Source of the DNA: Burkholderia sp. Bp9143
GTDB taxonomy: Bacteria > Pseudomonadota > Gammaproteobacteria > Burkholderiales > Burkholderiaceae
NCBI RefSeq assembly: GCF_003853645.1
Contig: NZ_QTPO01000067.1
Coordinates: 1-39,236, forward strand
Reading direction: 5' to 3'
Length of the DNA: 39,236 nucleotides
Shown: in pieces, positions 1 through 7,537 of the stretch
How the letters are laid out: every line of letters starts with the position of its first letter
Numbering within the stretch: position 1 is the stretch's first letter
Notes under the pieces: model-generated
Told to the model about the DNA's origin: nothing
Database searches by the model: none
Seen by the model: the letters and a program-made list of their open reading frames with translations, nothing else
Program-made: the position numbers and the translations under genes

Positions 1-2
1 GG

Positions 3-248
3 AGAAACTCATCCCCCATTGACGACTTGTTCTTTGTCGGCCCGACTACCTGTCAGATCAAGTCCCGGCTAATACAGCTCAAATCTGGAAAGCTGCAGCG
101 CATCCTGCCCGAATACCGCCAGGAGGCCAACGTGTGGGCGGTCACCGCCGCCAAACTTCAGAGTTCGCCCAAGCTACGCACCTGCACAAACTTCATCATG
201 AAGCGCCTGCGTCAGGGGCCGCACGCTCTGGACACTTCGATTCGATGA
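3..248 (+). CDS. C-terminal fragment of a probable LysR-family regulator (5' end outside window)
   Basis: The frame is open from the left edge to a TGA at 246-248, so only about 81 codons are present. The segment reading GKLQRILPEYR, then NVWAV and then SPKLRTC-FIMKRL resembles the last strand and helix of LysR effector-binding domains, where a 'G-L-x-x-VLPEYR' stretch precedes a final amphipathic helix. No helix-turn-helix can be checked because the N-terminus lies outside the window. Its last 75 bases overlap the tail of a minus-strand ORF, which is unusual for two intact genes. It could be an intact gene cut by the window edge or a decaying remnant. The family call is an inference from a short stretch. 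Confidence 0.45.
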   Translation, partial: RNSSPIDDLFFVGPTTCQIKSRLIQLKSGKLQRILPEYRQEANVWAVTAAKLQSSPKLRTCTNFIMKRLRQGPHALDTSIR

Positions 249-866
249 GTCTCGCCGCACTGTTGTCGGGCTCATGAAGCGCCGAACAACAAAGCAATGA
301 CGCCGCGCAGCTTCGTCAGGCCGTGCATACAAAACGCGTCTTGCACGGAAGCCTTTCAGAATTTTCGTTTCAACGTACTCCCTCTTGATAAATCGTCCAT
401 CCGCCACATAGAGATCGAATAGTTGCTCTGGAATTACGCTCTCGTCTGCCAACGATGGATATTCTTCGCGGAAGGCGGCAAAGGGTTTCATGCCGTCAAG
501 CATCAGCGCTAGCTCCCGATTTGTATGGACCTGGTAAGGAAGGTCATCAAGCCAATGACGGGGTCTCAGAACTGCCGAGGCCAATTCTCCAACCGAGAAA
601 CCAAAATGCGATGAGAGCCTAGCCGTCTCGTGCGGGCCCAACTCATAGTCACGGTCGCCGTCAAATTCCGCGTCTTCCAACAAAGAGGAAATGACTGACA
701 AATTAGGCACTTCGATCGGAAAGCTTTTTGCTGGACACGCCGTGTTCACATCAATGGTTTCGAGGATGAATTTCATGACCGTATCGAAGCCCCCGAAGTT
801 TGGTGCTGAAGATTGTCGCCAGTCTTGCACCGTCAGTCCAATGACCGCTTCTGGCGGAACGGTCAT
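174..866 (-). CDS. uncharacterised protein, tail possibly altered
   Basis: I do not recognise a named family for this 230-residue protein. It has no signal peptide or membrane segment, is acidic in its middle part, and contains a conserved-looking block around FAAFREEYP and then YVADGRFIKREYVE followed by RRVLYARPDEA. The last ~40 residues after that block are basic and overlap the LysR-like ORF on the other strand. In the next frame a TGA at 272-274 would end the protein soon after the block, so a frameshift near 290-310 is possible. The start is the ATG at 866; only a weak ribosome site precedes it. It follows the small membrane protein gene on the same strand after 78 bases and may be co-transcribed with it. 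Confidence 0.55.
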   Translation of the reverse strand: MTVPPEAVIGLTVQDWRQSSAPNFGGFDTVMKFILETIDVNTACPAKSFPIEVPNLSVISSLLEDAEFDGDRDYELGPHETARLSSHFGFSVGELASAVLRPRHWLDDLPYQVHTNRELALMLDGMKPFAAFREEYPSLADESVIPEQLFDLYVADGRFIKREYVETKILKGFRARRVLYARPDEAARRHCFVVRRFMSPTTVRRDSSNRSVQSVRPLTQALHDEVCAGA

Positions 867-944
867 TCCGTGCCGTCAAGCGAGGACAAGTCGTCGTCCC
901 TTCCAGTCATTCGAGTATCGGCCTTGGTCAGCCCCCCGACGCGA

Positions 945-1427
945 TCAGGCCGCTGGCTTGCTCGCATTATTTCCGCGTCGACAATCGGTTTGTGTATAGC
1001 GGTACCTTGCGATCTCCACGCCGTAGTCGTCGTGATAGATGTATGTCACAGGAATGTCATTGTCAACGAACACCTTCATGACGTCGCCCTTACAAACGGC
1101 ATTGAACAGATATGGGCGCATCGCCCTATTGAGAGCCGCAGTGTTGACCTCGCTGGCCTTCGTACCCACGAACGTGTAGCTGTAGGTGAGTTGCCACGCA
1201 AGGCCGTTCGCGCTGTCCAGACGCGTGACCTTGTCGACCATGACAGGCACGCTCTTGTTGATCTGGTTCATGACCTCGACCAACTTTGCTTGTATCACCT
1301 CATGCTGTTTCGAATCGTTGTACGCATGAACTGCGGCACTCCCGGCTGCCGCCCCACCCCCGATAGCAATGACTTTTATGACAAACGCCGCTACGGCGAT
1401 CCCCGCTACCGCTAGCCACTTCTTCAT
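945..1427 (-). CDS. small exported or membrane-anchored protein of unknown function
   Basis: The protein starts at the ATG at 1427 (residues MKKWLAVAG), preceded by a purine-rich GAAAG; an in-frame TTG lies two codons upstream. Residues 4-30 form one hydrophobic segment rich in Ala, Gly and Val that reads as a signal anchor or signal peptide. The rest, about 130 residues, is soluble, with an alternating polar pattern and two cysteines (in NAVCKGD and TQTDC). I recognise no catalytic motif. It lies 56 bases downstream of the transglutaminase-like gene on the same strand, so the two are likely co-transcribed and may act together in the periplasm. That functional link is only inference from position. 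Confidence 0.6.
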   Translation of the reverse strand: MKKWLAVAGIAVAAFVIKVIAIGGGAAAGSAAVHAYNDSKQHEVIQAKLVEVMNQINKSVPVMVDKVTRLDSANGLAWQLTYSYTFVGTKASEVNTAALNRAMRPYLFNAVCKGDVMKVFVDNDIPVTYIYHDDYGVEIARYRYTQTDCRRGNNASKPAA

Positions 1428-1483
1428 GGTCAACTTTCGCCCTGTGTAAGTAATGACACGGTTATTCCGCAGTACGACGCAGC

Positions 1484-3385
1484 CTACTTGTAGAGCAATT
1501 GCTGACGCATGTCATCCAAAACGGGGCGCAGGGCCTCACTGATTTGCTTCGAGACGTCGGCCGAGCAGATATTGGCAGGGCTCCGGTCATTCAATGTGCG
1601 GGTCGCTTTCAACTCGCGCCCTTCCAGTGAATAGTGGCTTTCATAGCTGAGAAGTTTACTGTCGACCGTGGCATCCTCAGGCAGGGACAGCACTTTGAGC
1701 TTTTCGGGCAGCGTGATGACGTACTCCTCTTTAGTTGTGCCGGGCAGGCACACCGTATCTTGGGGCTCGATGGGCAGCAAGGCTTGCTCCGCAAAACGGG
1801 CCACCGGCGCCTCGGTGTATATCCAGGGAATGATTCGGAGCCCGCCCGATCCTGGATAGGTGATCGCCTTTCGCACCCTGAACGTCCCCTTATAGGAAAA
1901 ATGGTCCACCAGTGGATGCGGGTCGTCGAAATCAAAGGTGCCTTCGGCCTCAAAGCCATTATGGCGGAACGCTTCTCGGATGAAGCGCGCCTGCTCCTCT
2001 TTGCCGATATTGAGAAGGCGCTGGCGTGCCTCCTCTGCAAACCGTCCCGTCACTTGCACTGTGATATCGCCCTCAACCGAGCCGTCATTGTCAATGCGCA
2101 GGTGAGAACTCACGAATTGGGTGTGGTTACCCTTGTCGACCGGAGTGCGGGCCGGCACATCAGAAGACGCGCTAAGCACGGGCTTGTCCTGATCTGCTAC
2201 GGGCAGGCGGCCAAACACGGTGCCGCCGGCAGTGGCATCCAGGAAGAGGCCGATTTCCGGCACGTAGTTAATCACATGGTTGACCGTCGAGGCCACGACG
2301 ATCTTGGGGAGCTTGTAAACATTGCCCGCATTGACGAGTACTTGTTCGCTGGCAACACCTTGGGCTGCAAGCAACGCTTGCATAAGCGTAGCGTGGTCCT
2401 TGCAGTCGCCCATTTTTGCATCGAGGACGACATCCAGGTCACGAGGCACGACAGCGCCAATGCCCACGCAGTTTCCGCCGTAGGTGATGTTTTGACTGAC
2501 CCAGTCGTAAATTGCATGGACCTTGGCTTCGACTGTGGTGCGCTCCGCCACAATTTGCGCAGAAAGCTGACGCAAGCGCGGCGTCACTACAGCCTTTGGT
2601 GTGGCACGCTTCACATAGCTTCGTGCGAGGTCAGACCAATCGGTGAAGCTGCTCAACGCAATACCGGGTTCAGATTCCGCGTCAACTACCGACCAGTCAT
2701 TGCGATCGGTGAACCGGGGTGCCTTGTTCTGTAAGGTCCACACCAGATATTGGCGTCCGCCCTTGGTCACAATGCTTTCTTGCATGTCTCGCGCGGCGTA
2801 CTGCAGTTGCATTGCTGCTGGCGCGTCCACGCTTACAACAGCATTGTCGACGGCCAGACTGCGCGGGAAGCTTCGATCGAGTGAAAGCTTGCCGGGGAAA
2901 AGCGGCTCGATTGTTGACTTGCGGTATTTCAGCACCGTGGTGTCTCCCACCGCCAGATCCGGAAACACCAAGCTGATGCTGCTGTAGTCGGAGAACATCG
3001 CCGTAGCGCCCTTGTGACCCTCGTCTTTGCGTATCTGCCAACTTGTACGTGGCACGGGCAGGCGCTTTCCGTTGGCCTTAAGCGTATAGGCTTCGAGTAC
3101 GTCAATTTTCTCCGCACTGCGGCTGAAGCCGAGCGTGCTCTGCTTGGCGTTTTCCAGTGCGCTGGCCTTCAGTACCTGGATCGACACCGCCATGGTGGCA
3201 AAGTCTTTGCCGTCGATTCCAATGACGTGTTTTTCGTTGTAAGAGACGATGCGAATGGCCGGGTCCTGCGCTTGGCGTTCCATTGTAGCCACCGGGGCCG
3301 GAGGCTGTGTTTGCGCAAATCCAGGGGGAGCGAGCATCGTCACCAGCAATAAGAGACGACCCACAAGCGCGACTGAATTCTTCAT
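1484..3385 (-). CDS. DUF3857 / transglutaminase-like exported protein
   Basis: A 633-residue protein with a signal peptide (hydrophobic residues 5-20, likely cleavage after GFAQ). Residues ~40-230 fit the DUF3857 domain, which commonly precedes a transglutaminase-like domain. Residues ~270-390 carry the papain-like triad: Cys328 in GDCKDHATL, His370 in STVNHV and Asp383 in FLDAT. The remainder is a beta-rich C-terminal part as in other members of this architecture. These proteins are exported and their substrates are mostly unknown; the fold could cleave or cross-link peptides, but nothing here shows which. The start at 3385 has a GGGGGAAAAG ribosome site. The gene heads a minus-strand group with the small membrane protein at 945-1427. 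Confidence 0.85.
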   Translation of the reverse strand: MKNSVALVGRLLLLVTMLAPPGFAQTQPPAPVATMERQAQDPAIRIVSYNEKHVIGIDGKDFATMAVSIQVLKASALENAKQSTLGFSRSAEKIDVLEAYTLKANGKRLPVPRTSWQIRKDEGHKGATAMFSDYSSISLVFPDLAVGDTTVLKYRKSTIEPLFPGKLSLDRSFPRSLAVDNAVVSVDAPAAMQLQYAARDMQESIVTKGGRQYLVWTLQNKAPRFTDRNDWSVVDAESEPGIALSSFTDWSDLARSYVKRATPKAVVTPRLRQLSAQIVAERTTVEAKVHAIYDWVSQNITYGGNCVGIGAVVPRDLDVVLDAKMGDCKDHATLMQALLAAQGVASEQVLVNAGNVYKLPKIVVASTVNHVINYVPEIGLFLDATAGGTVFGRLPVADQDKPVLSASSDVPARTPVDKGNHTQFVSSHLRIDNDGSVEGDITVQVTGRFAEEARQRLLNIGKEEQARFIREAFRHNGFEAEGTFDFDDPHPLVDHFSYKGTFRVRKAITYPGSGGLRIIPWIYTEAPVARFAEQALLPIEPQDTVCLPGTTKEEYVITLPEKLKVLSLPEDATVDSKLLSYESHYSLEGRELKATRTLNDRSPANICSADVSKQISEALRPVLDDMRQQLLYK

Positions 3386-4509
3386 GCTCTTTTCCCCCGA
3401 GTAATTTACGATCGTGAAATTCTGGCTAGTAGCAGAAATTTCCTTAGCGAGGTGACTTACTGTTTTTTATCGATGCTGCCGGGTTGAACGTCAAACCGGC
3501 AAATCATCCTCGCATAATTTGAGCCAGCTCTTAATCCATCAAGGAGCCCCTGATTCCCTATCGCAGAGGACGATTGTTTTCTCCGAGAATTGTTTCAATG
3601 GAGAAACATACCCAATCTCGTCTGGCGCGAGCCCGCCATAAAGGAATACGACTGGAAATATCCATGCAGGTGCAAGGCTTTTCCAGAAGACTCTACCTGC
3701 AGTGATAAGCGTAGCTGGACGTATCGTCGGCCTGCGGACGGCCGGAAACTGAACGAAGCCGAAACCTGAGTGTCAGGTTAACGACACCAGCGAACGACTC
3801 TTCGTGGCCGACCGTTTCCACTAGCACAACCGCCACGATGAGGCGCGGGACATCCCGCTATGCCTCTTCTATATCCCGACGCCATATAGGAGGCGCAGAT
3901 GCCTACTTATCGCTGCTCTTGCAACCGATGCCGACCTTACCGCGCCCGACCTTGCGATGCGGCGCGCAGGGGCGCAGCCTTTTCCTGGAGCCAGCCGTCA
4001 ACGTGACGTGCTCCGCAGGGTAGCGAGTCGTCCTGTGGGGCGCGGCCGGATAGCCCGGATCAATGCGCTTGATAGCTGACATAACTGGAAACTCCTCAGA
4101 GGATTCTAGGCCGAAACGGCACGGCGGTTATGTCGCCTTCCCGCACACGCTGTAGTCGAACCCGCGACCGGGCGGTCTGAAAACGGGGCGTGCCCTTGAT
4201 GATCGGCCGGGTTTCGGGGACATGTTCGATGGCGTTCCTGGTCTGGTAGGTTCGGGTTTCTAACCTTCGTCGCCTTAACCCGACGTGGATGAGTGAGGGG
4301 CAAAGGTCCGCTATCTGAGTGGACCTGACGTTGGCGTGTCCGCCTGAGCGCACTGGTGAAGGGCCGTTCCTGGCAGAACTCCGCCGGCCACCACCCAGCG
4401 ACGCGCGACCAGCACAGATCGACCCACAAGGACCATCTGGAACGCTCCATAGCGGCCATTCAACCTGGTGTGGCACACTCTCAAGAAATTTACCTAAACC
4501 GATCGCAGC
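3386..4509. other. 1.1-kb spacer with one short ORF candidate and one repeat copy
   Basis: No convincing protein gene spans this stretch. The left 100 bases are the upstream region of the transglutaminase-like gene. At 3899-4006 there is a 35-codon plus-strand ORF (MPTYRCSCNRC...) behind a strong TAGGAGG site, but I find no family support. The right part, 4301-4430, is a copy of the dispersed repeat described separately. The middle could be decayed gene remnants, since several short open frames run through it without a consistent coding signal. Confidence 0.5.
4301..4430 (+). repeat. dispersed repeat, copy A (both halves)
   Basis: The left block (4301-4341) reads as a GGTCCGCTAT / GAGTGGACCTGACGTT unit and matches 10,845-10,884 nearly base for base. 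The right block (4371-4430) contains CCCAGCGACGCGCGACC followed by CAGATCGACCC and matches 12,811-12,870 and 6,598-6,650. This is the only copy in the window with both blocks well preserved. Confidence 0.7.
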
Positions 4510-5046
4510 ATGTTCACGTCAGCGCTTGTCGTTGAGGTTTCCGCAGCCGAACCTGCAGTCGCTGACCTGCGGCGCCGCTTCGATGCTTCCGCAAGCTTGG
4601 GAGTGCCGGCACATATCACGCTTCTGTTTCCGTTCATGCCACCCGCCGAAATTACGTCAGATGTCATTCGGCACATCGAAAGCGCGTTGAGCCTTGTGCC
4701 ATCGTTCGATTTCTCATTGACGCAGATCGGTCGGTTTCCGACCACCACCTACCTCACCCCAGATCCTGTCGAGTCGTTCGTCGCGCTCACAACTGCCCTG
4801 GTTGAACGCTTTCCCCAGTATCGTCCCTACGGCGGCGTACACGATGGCACAATTCCGCACCTGACCGTCGCGCACGGAGACGCCGTAACAGCAAATTCCG
4901 CCGCCACCGCACTGGAAGAGCGTCTGCGCATTCTTGAGCCGATTCGAACACGGTGCAGTTCCGTGTCTTTGCTTGAAAACTCGTCAGGGCGTTGGAAGCG
5001 GATGCGCGTATTCGACCTTCCTGCAACCAACATGCGGAGCCAATAG
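4510..5046 (+). CDS. 2H phosphoesterase (2'-5' RNA ligase family)
   Basis: The 178-residue product has the two H-x-T motifs that define the 2H phosphoesterase superfamily: His35-Ile-Thr37 in PAHITLLFPF and His117-Leu-Thr119 in PHLTVAHG, at the usual spacing. Members act on 2',5'-linked or cyclic phosphodiester RNA ends, and the true substrate of most bacterial ones is unknown. Length and motif placement match the compact 2'-5' RNA ligase/phosphodiesterase-like group. The ATG at 4510 is the first start and leads directly into the first beta strand (SALVVEV). It stands alone on the plus strand, immediately right of a repeat copy, and faces the nucleotidyltransferase operon tail to tail. Confidence 0.85.
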   Translation: MFTSALVVEVSAAEPAVADLRRRFDASASLGVPAHITLLFPFMPPAEITSDVIRHIESALSLVPSFDFSLTQIGRFPTTTYLTPDPVESFVALTTALVERFPQYRPYGGVHDGTIPHLTVAHGDAVTANSAATALEERLRILEPIRTRCSSVSLLENSSGRWKRMRVFDLPATNMRSQ

Positions 5047-5110
5047 ATCGGGCCCCGTCACGCCCGAAAACCGATTGAGCGCCCCTGTCACTCCGGTATT
5101 CCTCCGGTAA

Positions 5111-5689
5111 TCAACAAGGTACGACGACGACTTGGGGCCAGCGCTTTCGGTACTGCTTTTCCGCAACGCGCGTTCGATACGTATCAACACTGACGCGCTG
5201 CGGGTTGCGCCGAATGACCATCGAGAAAAGATCGTCCAGCCCATGCGGCGCAATAACGTCTACCGAATCATCATCACAAAGCGCGATCCCGACCGAGGTT
5301 GCAAATTCCGGCCACGATGCGACTGCGTCCTCCAGAGAGCCAAGCGGCGGCACTGGATGGCCAAAGGTTCGCTCGAACCAGACGTGAACGGCCGCTTGAT
5401 TGGTAACCTCCCACGGCACACCGGGAAGCGTGGCGGTCAAACGGCGCTTGAGACTCGCGTCCCGCGCAGCGGATAAATCGGTCGAGTCAAAGTAAGCGAC
5501 ATCGATGTCCGATAGCGCGGATGGCGTCCGAAATGCGTGCAGTTCATCCCACACGAGGTTGCGTATCGCCCCGGCTCCGATACACCACGAGGAAAGATTC
5601 AGATTACGCGCAGCGACGAGTGCAGGCCAGAACCATGCCGATTGGCGCGCAATACTCGCAAGACGTGCCTCCAAGTCGGCTGCTGACAT
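5111..5689 (-). CDS. nucleotidyltransferase family protein (NTP_transf_6 / DUF925 type)
   Basis: I take the start as the ATG at 5689 (MSAADLEARL), which has a GGAG about 12 bases upstream; an in-frame start 15 codons earlier is possible. The product is about 192 residues. It has the GAGAIRNLVWDELH helix, SDIDVAYFD with the D-x-D metal pair, and a later PHGLDDLFSM...RRNP block, the layout of the NTP_transf_6 (DUF925) nucleotidyltransferase-like family. The substrate is unknown. It is the last gene of a minus-strand operon with three other small genes. It is not of the MNT/HEPN toxin-antitoxin type, because the G-S-x(n)-D-x-D motif is not followed by the short MNT layout and no HEPN partner is present. 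Confidence 0.8.
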   Translation of the reverse strand: MSAADLEARLASIARQSAWFWPALVAARNLNLSSWCIGAGAIRNLVWDELHAFRTPSALSDIDVAYFDSTDLSAARDASLKRRLTATLPGVPWEVTNQAAVHVWFERTFGHPVPPLGSLEDAVASWPEFATSVGIALCDDDSVDVIAPHGLDDLFSMVIRRNPQRVSVDTYRTRVAEKQYRKRWPQVVVVPC

Positions 5690-5748
5690 GAACGATTGTT
5701 CTCCATTAACGAAGCGCTGGCGGTACAACGCCAAGCGTTCGTCCGGAG

Positions 5749-6078
5749 CTAGGCGTCACCATCGTCTCGCGAGTCGTTCGACATCGCAAGGACGAAGTCA
5801 TCAAGCGTTCCATATGCAAACCACGTCGGATACTCGTCGGCGAACTGGTCCACGCTTGACAGGCCCCAAGTGAGATGCACATTGGCGTACGTGCCATCGA
5901 AAAGAACCACGAGAACGTCGTCGCGATCAACGCGTCGGCCGATGACAGTTGCCCCACGACCAGAGAGTGGATGCCGTCCGGTCAGTTCCCTGTCCAACTG
6001 GCGCTGTAGTCCGACAGCCTCTTGCTCGGTCGAAAGAGACCTCCACGGAGCAGCCCAGTCCAGTTTTTCGATATCCAT
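5749..6078 (-). CDS. uncharacterised 109-residue protein
   Basis: A soluble acidic protein starting MDIEKLDWAAPW. Residues ~35-75 hold a repeated-beta segment (GATVIGRRVDRDDVLVVLFD, then ANVHLTW), and the end contains TLDDFVLAM. I do not recognise a named domain. The ATG at 6078 overlaps the TGA of the 36-codon ORF upstream (TGATG), which points to translational coupling; an in-frame TTG lies one codon earlier. The nucleotidyltransferase start lies 59 bases downstream. It is likely part of a four-gene unit reading 6519 to 5111. Confidence 0.6.
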   Translation of the reverse strand: MDIEKLDWAAPWRSLSTEQEAVGLQRQLDRELTGRHPLSGRGATVIGRRVDRDDVLVVLFDGTYANVHLTWGLSSVDQFADEYPTWFAYGTLDDFVLAMSNDSRDDGDA

Positions 6079-6188
6079 CAATCCTCGGGCCCTACAGACC
6101 AGTTGTATTCGAACACGACGACTGTCCGATGCGGTCGACTAAAGCCGACGATGGAGCGTGCCCCGCCGACACCAAAGCACTCAGCCAT
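6078..6188 (-). CDS. 36-codon ORF coupled to both neighbours
   Basis: This short ORF (MAECFGVGGARS... ending in EYNWSVGPED) begins at an ATG eight bases inside the end of the EF-Tu-like gene (ATGGCTGA overlap). It ends in a TGA that overlaps the ATG of the next gene. The C-terminal half (GFSRPHRTVVVFEYNW) has a plausible beta-strand pattern. I know of no family. The double overlap is the main evidence that it is translated. It could instead be the surviving 3' end of a longer gene that once lay here. Confidence 0.45.
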   Translation of the reverse strand: MAECFGVGGARSIVGFSRPHRTVVVFEYNWSVGPED

Positions 6189-6519
6189 CTGCGCGCAATT
6201 CGAGCAACGGATTGAGTATTTGCAACACTTCTGCGACGCCTACAACTCTTGACCCCTCAGCTACTTCAACACGCCGACCAATCCAAAACGTGTGTGGATA
6301 TGCCTCGGGCGATAAGAGCCAGACCTCCGCCCTACCTTGCTGCCCTGTGCAGATGCCCGCGGCGTCCACGAATTCGTGATGTGCAGATGACAAGTAGTCA
6401 GCGCGCACTTTGTAGATTGGACGATAGCCTGAGAAAACCTCTTTCAACGAGCCGTCTGATCGCTGCGCCGTTAGAGAGAAGGTCACCATCAGGTCGGGTG
6501 GACGGGTCGGGCGGGCCAT
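6181..6519 (-). CDS. EF-Tu-like beta-barrel domain protein (uncharacterised)
   Basis: The 112-residue product is all beta in character. It has a GYRPIYKVRADYLSSAHHEF segment, then AEVWLLSPEAYPHTFWIG and SRVVGVAEVLQILNP. This order (an input strand set, then a 'G-x-V-x-V-x-E-G-x-R-V-V-G' strand) resembles the isolated EF-Tu C-terminal-like barrel proteins found in scattered bacteria, which have no GTPase domain. Its role is unknown. It heads the operon that continues into the 36-codon ORF. The start at 6519 has only an A-rich AAAAAGAG upstream. The family call is moderate. Confidence 0.6.
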   Translation of the reverse strand: MARPTRPPDLMVTFSLTAQRSDGSLKEVFSGYRPIYKVRADYLSSAHHEFVDAAGICTGQQGRAEVWLLSPEAYPHTFWIGRRVEVAEGSRVVGVAEVLQILNPLLELRADG

Positions 6520-6597
6520 ACTCTTTTTCGCGGGTAGCTAGGCGCCTTGGAACGCCAATTGTCGACGAATTTGCGCTGGGTGTCGAACTGCCGATGT

Positions 6598-6650
6598 TGG
6601 CCGAACTCGGCCGGCCACTGCCCAGCGCGCGCGACCGGCGCAGATCGACG
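6598..6650 (+). repeat. dispersed repeat, copy B (right half)
   Basis: This stretch reads GGCCGAACTCGGCCGGCCA, followed by a CCCAGCGCGCGCGACC and CAGATCGAC unit, aligning with 4371-4430 and 12,811-12,870. It lies in the spacer between the DUF4410-like lipoprotein tail and the start of the EF-Tu-like gene. The left half is not recognisable here. Confidence 0.65.
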
Positions 6651-6722
6651 GAAAGCGGTCATTTGTGCGGTCCGAAAAACGCTACCTCCAGAAGACGTTT
6701 CAACAGCCTGCTGAAGTCGGCA

Positions 6723-7205
6723 TCAACGCGCACCGAAGTTTTGGATCGTAAACTTGACGATGTCCTCACCTGCCTTCGTAACAGCTTCGTCGAATGATCC
6801 GCCGAAGAAGCCGCTGCTAACCCTTCCTTCGACCTCTGTCTTTGCCAACTCGGTATCGGTCGCATCGAGATAGCGAACTATGATGACAAGCGAACCTTCG
6901 CCAGCATAGCCAAGACCGCCCCAAAACCAACGTTCAAACTGGTTCCCAGGATCGTCGGAGACAATCGTGTAGACGATCCTCAAGTCGTTGCCGCGCGTAA
7001 AGGTGTCATTCTCATAAAGTCCTTTTTCGACTACTGATCGGAATTTCTCGGTTACTTCAGATGGTACCGTCGCCGTTGATCCGCTTTCCACGAGGGCGAC
7101 CCCCGACAATCGGGCGTGTGGCTTAGTCGGCTCCAGCACCACGGTTTTCGATGTTGCACATGCCCCGAGGAGCAGCATGAGACCAATGACAATTGTGTAC
7201 TTCAT
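6723..7205 (-). CDS. DUF4410-like lipoprotein
   Basis: The start is the ATG at 7205, with AGGGAGAAG five bases upstream. The product of about 160 residues opens with a lipoprotein signal: hydrophobic residues 4-13 and a lipobox LGAC with Cys16. Residues ~35-150 follow the DUF4410 plan: an early KFRSVVEKGL helix, DLRIVYTIV, a Gly/Trp-rich turn (FERWFWGGLGYAGEGS), then LVIIVRYLDA and a GxFGGSFDEAVTKAGEDI helix. These are outer-membrane or periplasmic lipoproteins of unknown function. It stands alone on the minus strand between two spacers. Confidence 0.75.
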   Translation of the reverse strand: MKYTIVIGLMLLLGACATSKTVVLEPTKPHARLSGVALVESGSTATVPSEVTEKFRSVVEKGLYENDTFTRGNDLRIVYTIVSDDPGNQFERWFWGGLGYAGEGSLVIIVRYLDATDTELAKTEVEGRVSSGFFGGSFDEAVTKAGEDIVKFTIQNFGAR

Positions 7206-7537
7206 TGGCTTCTCCCTTGCGACAGAACCTGTTTCCAGCGGAGAACCGCTGGTGCGGCAAGAATCCCCACCTGACGGCTGCGAAAAAGAACGTGCATAGT
7301 GCGTCAGCACTCATTCGCTTACTATCGACCTATCCACTCCAGCCGGTTTCACGACGTGACGCGCGATATCGGCTGGAGCAGGTCAAAGGGACTGCGTATG
7401 ACATTCGAGCGTCGGTTGCACCTGTGCGCGACGCGGCTGATGAGAACAACGGCAACGGACGTTTGTGTGGCGTGCCGGGTGTGTGTGCAAACAAACGTTT
7501 CCAGTCGAATTAGCTACATGAATCACGTTTCCATACA
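7206..7537. other. 332-base spacer
   Basis: This spacer lies between the start of the DUF4410-like lipoprotein gene and the stop of the FG-GAP gene, both on the minus strand. Apart from the lipoprotein's ribosome site at the left end I see no gene, repeat copy or strong hairpin. Confidence 0.5.

Noticed and set aside
3386..4509. A decayed insertion sequence in the long spacer
   Set aside because: I could find no transposase motif, terminal inverted repeats or target duplication there.
5111..5689. MNT/HEPN-type toxin-antitoxin system
   Set aside because: The nucleotidyltransferase is the larger NTP_transf_6 type and no HEPN-like partner is encoded beside it.
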